A DNA stretch of 15,619 bases from an uncultured Planctomycetales bacterium (GTDB lineage: Bacteria > Planctomycetota > Planctomycetia > Pirellulales > S012-138): the NCBI GenBank assembly GCA_937982665.1, contig CALJLD010000154.1, positions 1 to 15,619 of the forward strand, given 5' to 3'. Position numbers and translations under genes: made by a program. This document shows, one piece after another, positions 14,612 to 15,619 of this stretch (within the stretch, counting starts at the first letter, position 1; each line of letters opens with the position of its first letter). Under the pieces are notes generated by a model that saw only the letters and a program-made list of their open reading frames with translations, searched no databases and had not been told where the DNA came from.

Positions 14612-15619
14612 TCAATCGATTTTGACGCGCAATGTCTCTGTGTTGCTGGAACTCGGTGTCAGGTGATGCCATGATTTTGCGTCAGGTCGGTCTTTGCCGA
14701 CGCGAACGGTGTGCGCTCCCTGCTTGTAAACCGGCGGACGGAAGCGGTTGGTGGCTGTGCGAACGGTATAGAGAACTTCTCCGCTTGATTCCTCAATCGC
14801 CTGAAACACTGGCCGTTCGATTCCTTCCACAATGATCTCCGGTAGAAATCCAATCGGCTCGCGGCCATCGTTCTCCGCCATGGCAACGGTGATGGGCCAG
14901 CCAGGAAACTGCGCTGCGTCGCCGTCGCCAACATCCGCGAATCGCGGCCAGCACTCGAACGTGACCGTGCGATTCTGTTTGTCAAAGCGAGCGATTCCGT
15001 AACCGTCAGCTCGCCGCGTTTCGTCAGCGATCCTGGTTGGATTCGCATAAGCCATCATTCGGATGAAATTTCCCAAGCCGTCCTGATATTCGCCGGTCCA
15101 CGGCAGCGGACTGTCAGGCACGGCGTTTTCGCCAGGTTGTTCATCCGTGGGATGCCACCAGCGGCCATAGATCGTGTTCACAATCGCCGGCGAAGTGAAT
15201 CCGAACGGGCCGTCGGAAGGGCTTTCGATACCATGTTTGACCACAACCGCCAGGTGTTGATCTCCGCAAAGATGCGGTGCCTGGGCCCGCCGCAACGCTG
15301 CCAGCGCCTTGTTGCGGCCAGTCTGCGGCCAGGCATTGGAATCCAAGTCCGCAAGCAGGCGGTTGTTTTGATTGCCGTGTAAGTGCACGGCGCCGCAGAA
15401 AGCCGTCTGCGAAAGCGCGACTTTCATCTCCGCGCCCGTCCAATCTTGTCCCCAGTCATCCAGGAACTTGAGTTGGCGATCGCCCAACAGGACCAGACCT
15501 GGGACATCCACGGACTTACGGTCGTAGCTCTCGTTGGTAATGTGATCCGGGCGAGGACCTTGCTTGGGGATTTTGCCTTCGGGACCACTTTTGAATTTGC
15601 GGTCTTCCAAAATGGCGAA
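14612..15619 (-). CDS. PhoD-like metallophosphatase, C-terminal part (runs off window)
   Basis: The reading frame is open to the right edge (the first visible residues are FAILEDRKFK), so the start lies outside the window; 335 residues are visible. Features of the PhoD-type alkaline phosphatase/phosphodiesterase group are LGDRQLKFLDDW (about 45-56), a DSNAWPQTGRNKAL metal-region segment (about 93-106) and the GDQHLA motif (about 119-124), equivalent to GDxH of PhoD. This is followed by an FTSPAIVN strand and a C-terminal beta-rich domain ending TLRVKID. PhoD enzymes are usually exported by Tat; the signal cannot be checked here. This shorter GDQH form is common in planctomycetes as I recall. 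The substrate is unknown. Confidence 0.75.
   Translation of the reverse strand, partial: FAILEDRKFKSGPEGKIPKQGPRPDHITNESYDRKSVDVPGLVLLGDRQLKFLDDWGQDWTGAEMKVALSQTAFCGAVHLHGNQNNRLLADLDSNAWPQTGRNKALAALRRAQAPHLCGDQHLAVVVKHGIESPSDGPFGFTSPAIVNTIYGRWWHPTDEQPGENAVPDSPLPWTGEYQDGLGNFIRMMAYANPTRIADETRRADGYGIARFDKQNRTVTFECWPRFADVGDGDAAQFPGWPITVAMAENDGREPIGFLPEIIVEGIERPVFQAIEESSGEVLYTVRTATNRFRPPVYKQGAHTVRVGKDRPDAKSWHHLTPSSSNTETLRVKID

Overview
This window looks like chromosomal DNA from a planctomycete-type bacterium. The clues are moderately GC-rich sequence, loosely packed genes with long gaps, few strong Shine-Dalgarno sites, a membrane protein with an FSLxxLL-type first helix, a PhoD-like phosphatase and a small DCDG-loop protein of a kind I associate with Planctomycetota. 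There is no rRNA or tRNA to prove the taxon, so this is inference. I see no tRNA, CRISPR array or insertion sequence.

Left part (1-4740). A MurF-like Mur ligase paralogue lies on the plus strand (70-1518); most of its catalytic motifs are altered. It is followed by a 900-base gap that is not empty. Positions 1523-1741 form a compact chain of RNA hairpins (a 10-13 bp closing stem, two hairpins that both show TGGGTC in the loop, and a long cUUCGg hairpin) ending in a textbook intrinsic terminator. A second plus-strand terminator-like hairpin with six U's ends at 2343. Converging on this from the right is folC on the minus strand; its real start is probably 3878. Upstream of folC, two minus-strand hairpins and a U7 tract (3998-4068) are either the terminator of a decayed gene or a folC leader attenuator. 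The next roughly 670 bases hold only repeats and hairpins.

Middle part (4740-6493). Three minus-strand housekeeping-type genes follow: a DUF167/YggU protein, a DUF971 zinc-motif protein and a DinB-like four-helix protein. Diverging from them is a small plus-strand gene (6149-6493). An in-frame TGA splits it, but reading continues in the same frame with 30 protein-like codons.

Right-centre (6530-11636). This is the most interesting block: five minus-strand genes packed like an operon. The first encodes a 1184-residue protein. It combines two N-terminal membrane helices, a cytoplasmic segment with an HEVDH motif, a coiled coil, a STAND-like P-loop NTPase, a class I methyltransferase-like domain and a Ser/Lys-rich tail. 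It is followed after 22 bases by an isochorismatase-family hydrolase, then by three small membrane proteins with ATGA and TAGTG overlaps. The layout fits a membrane-anchored signalling or conflict (defence-like) system, but that function is inferred, not shown.

Right part (11818-15619). A Tat-exported dienelactone-hydrolase-family protein (minus) and a Sel1-repeat protein (plus) are divergently arranged, and the Sel1 gene has a recognisable promoter. A VOC/glyoxalase-fold protein (minus) and the C-terminal part of a PhoD-like phosphatase (minus, running off the right edge) complete the window.
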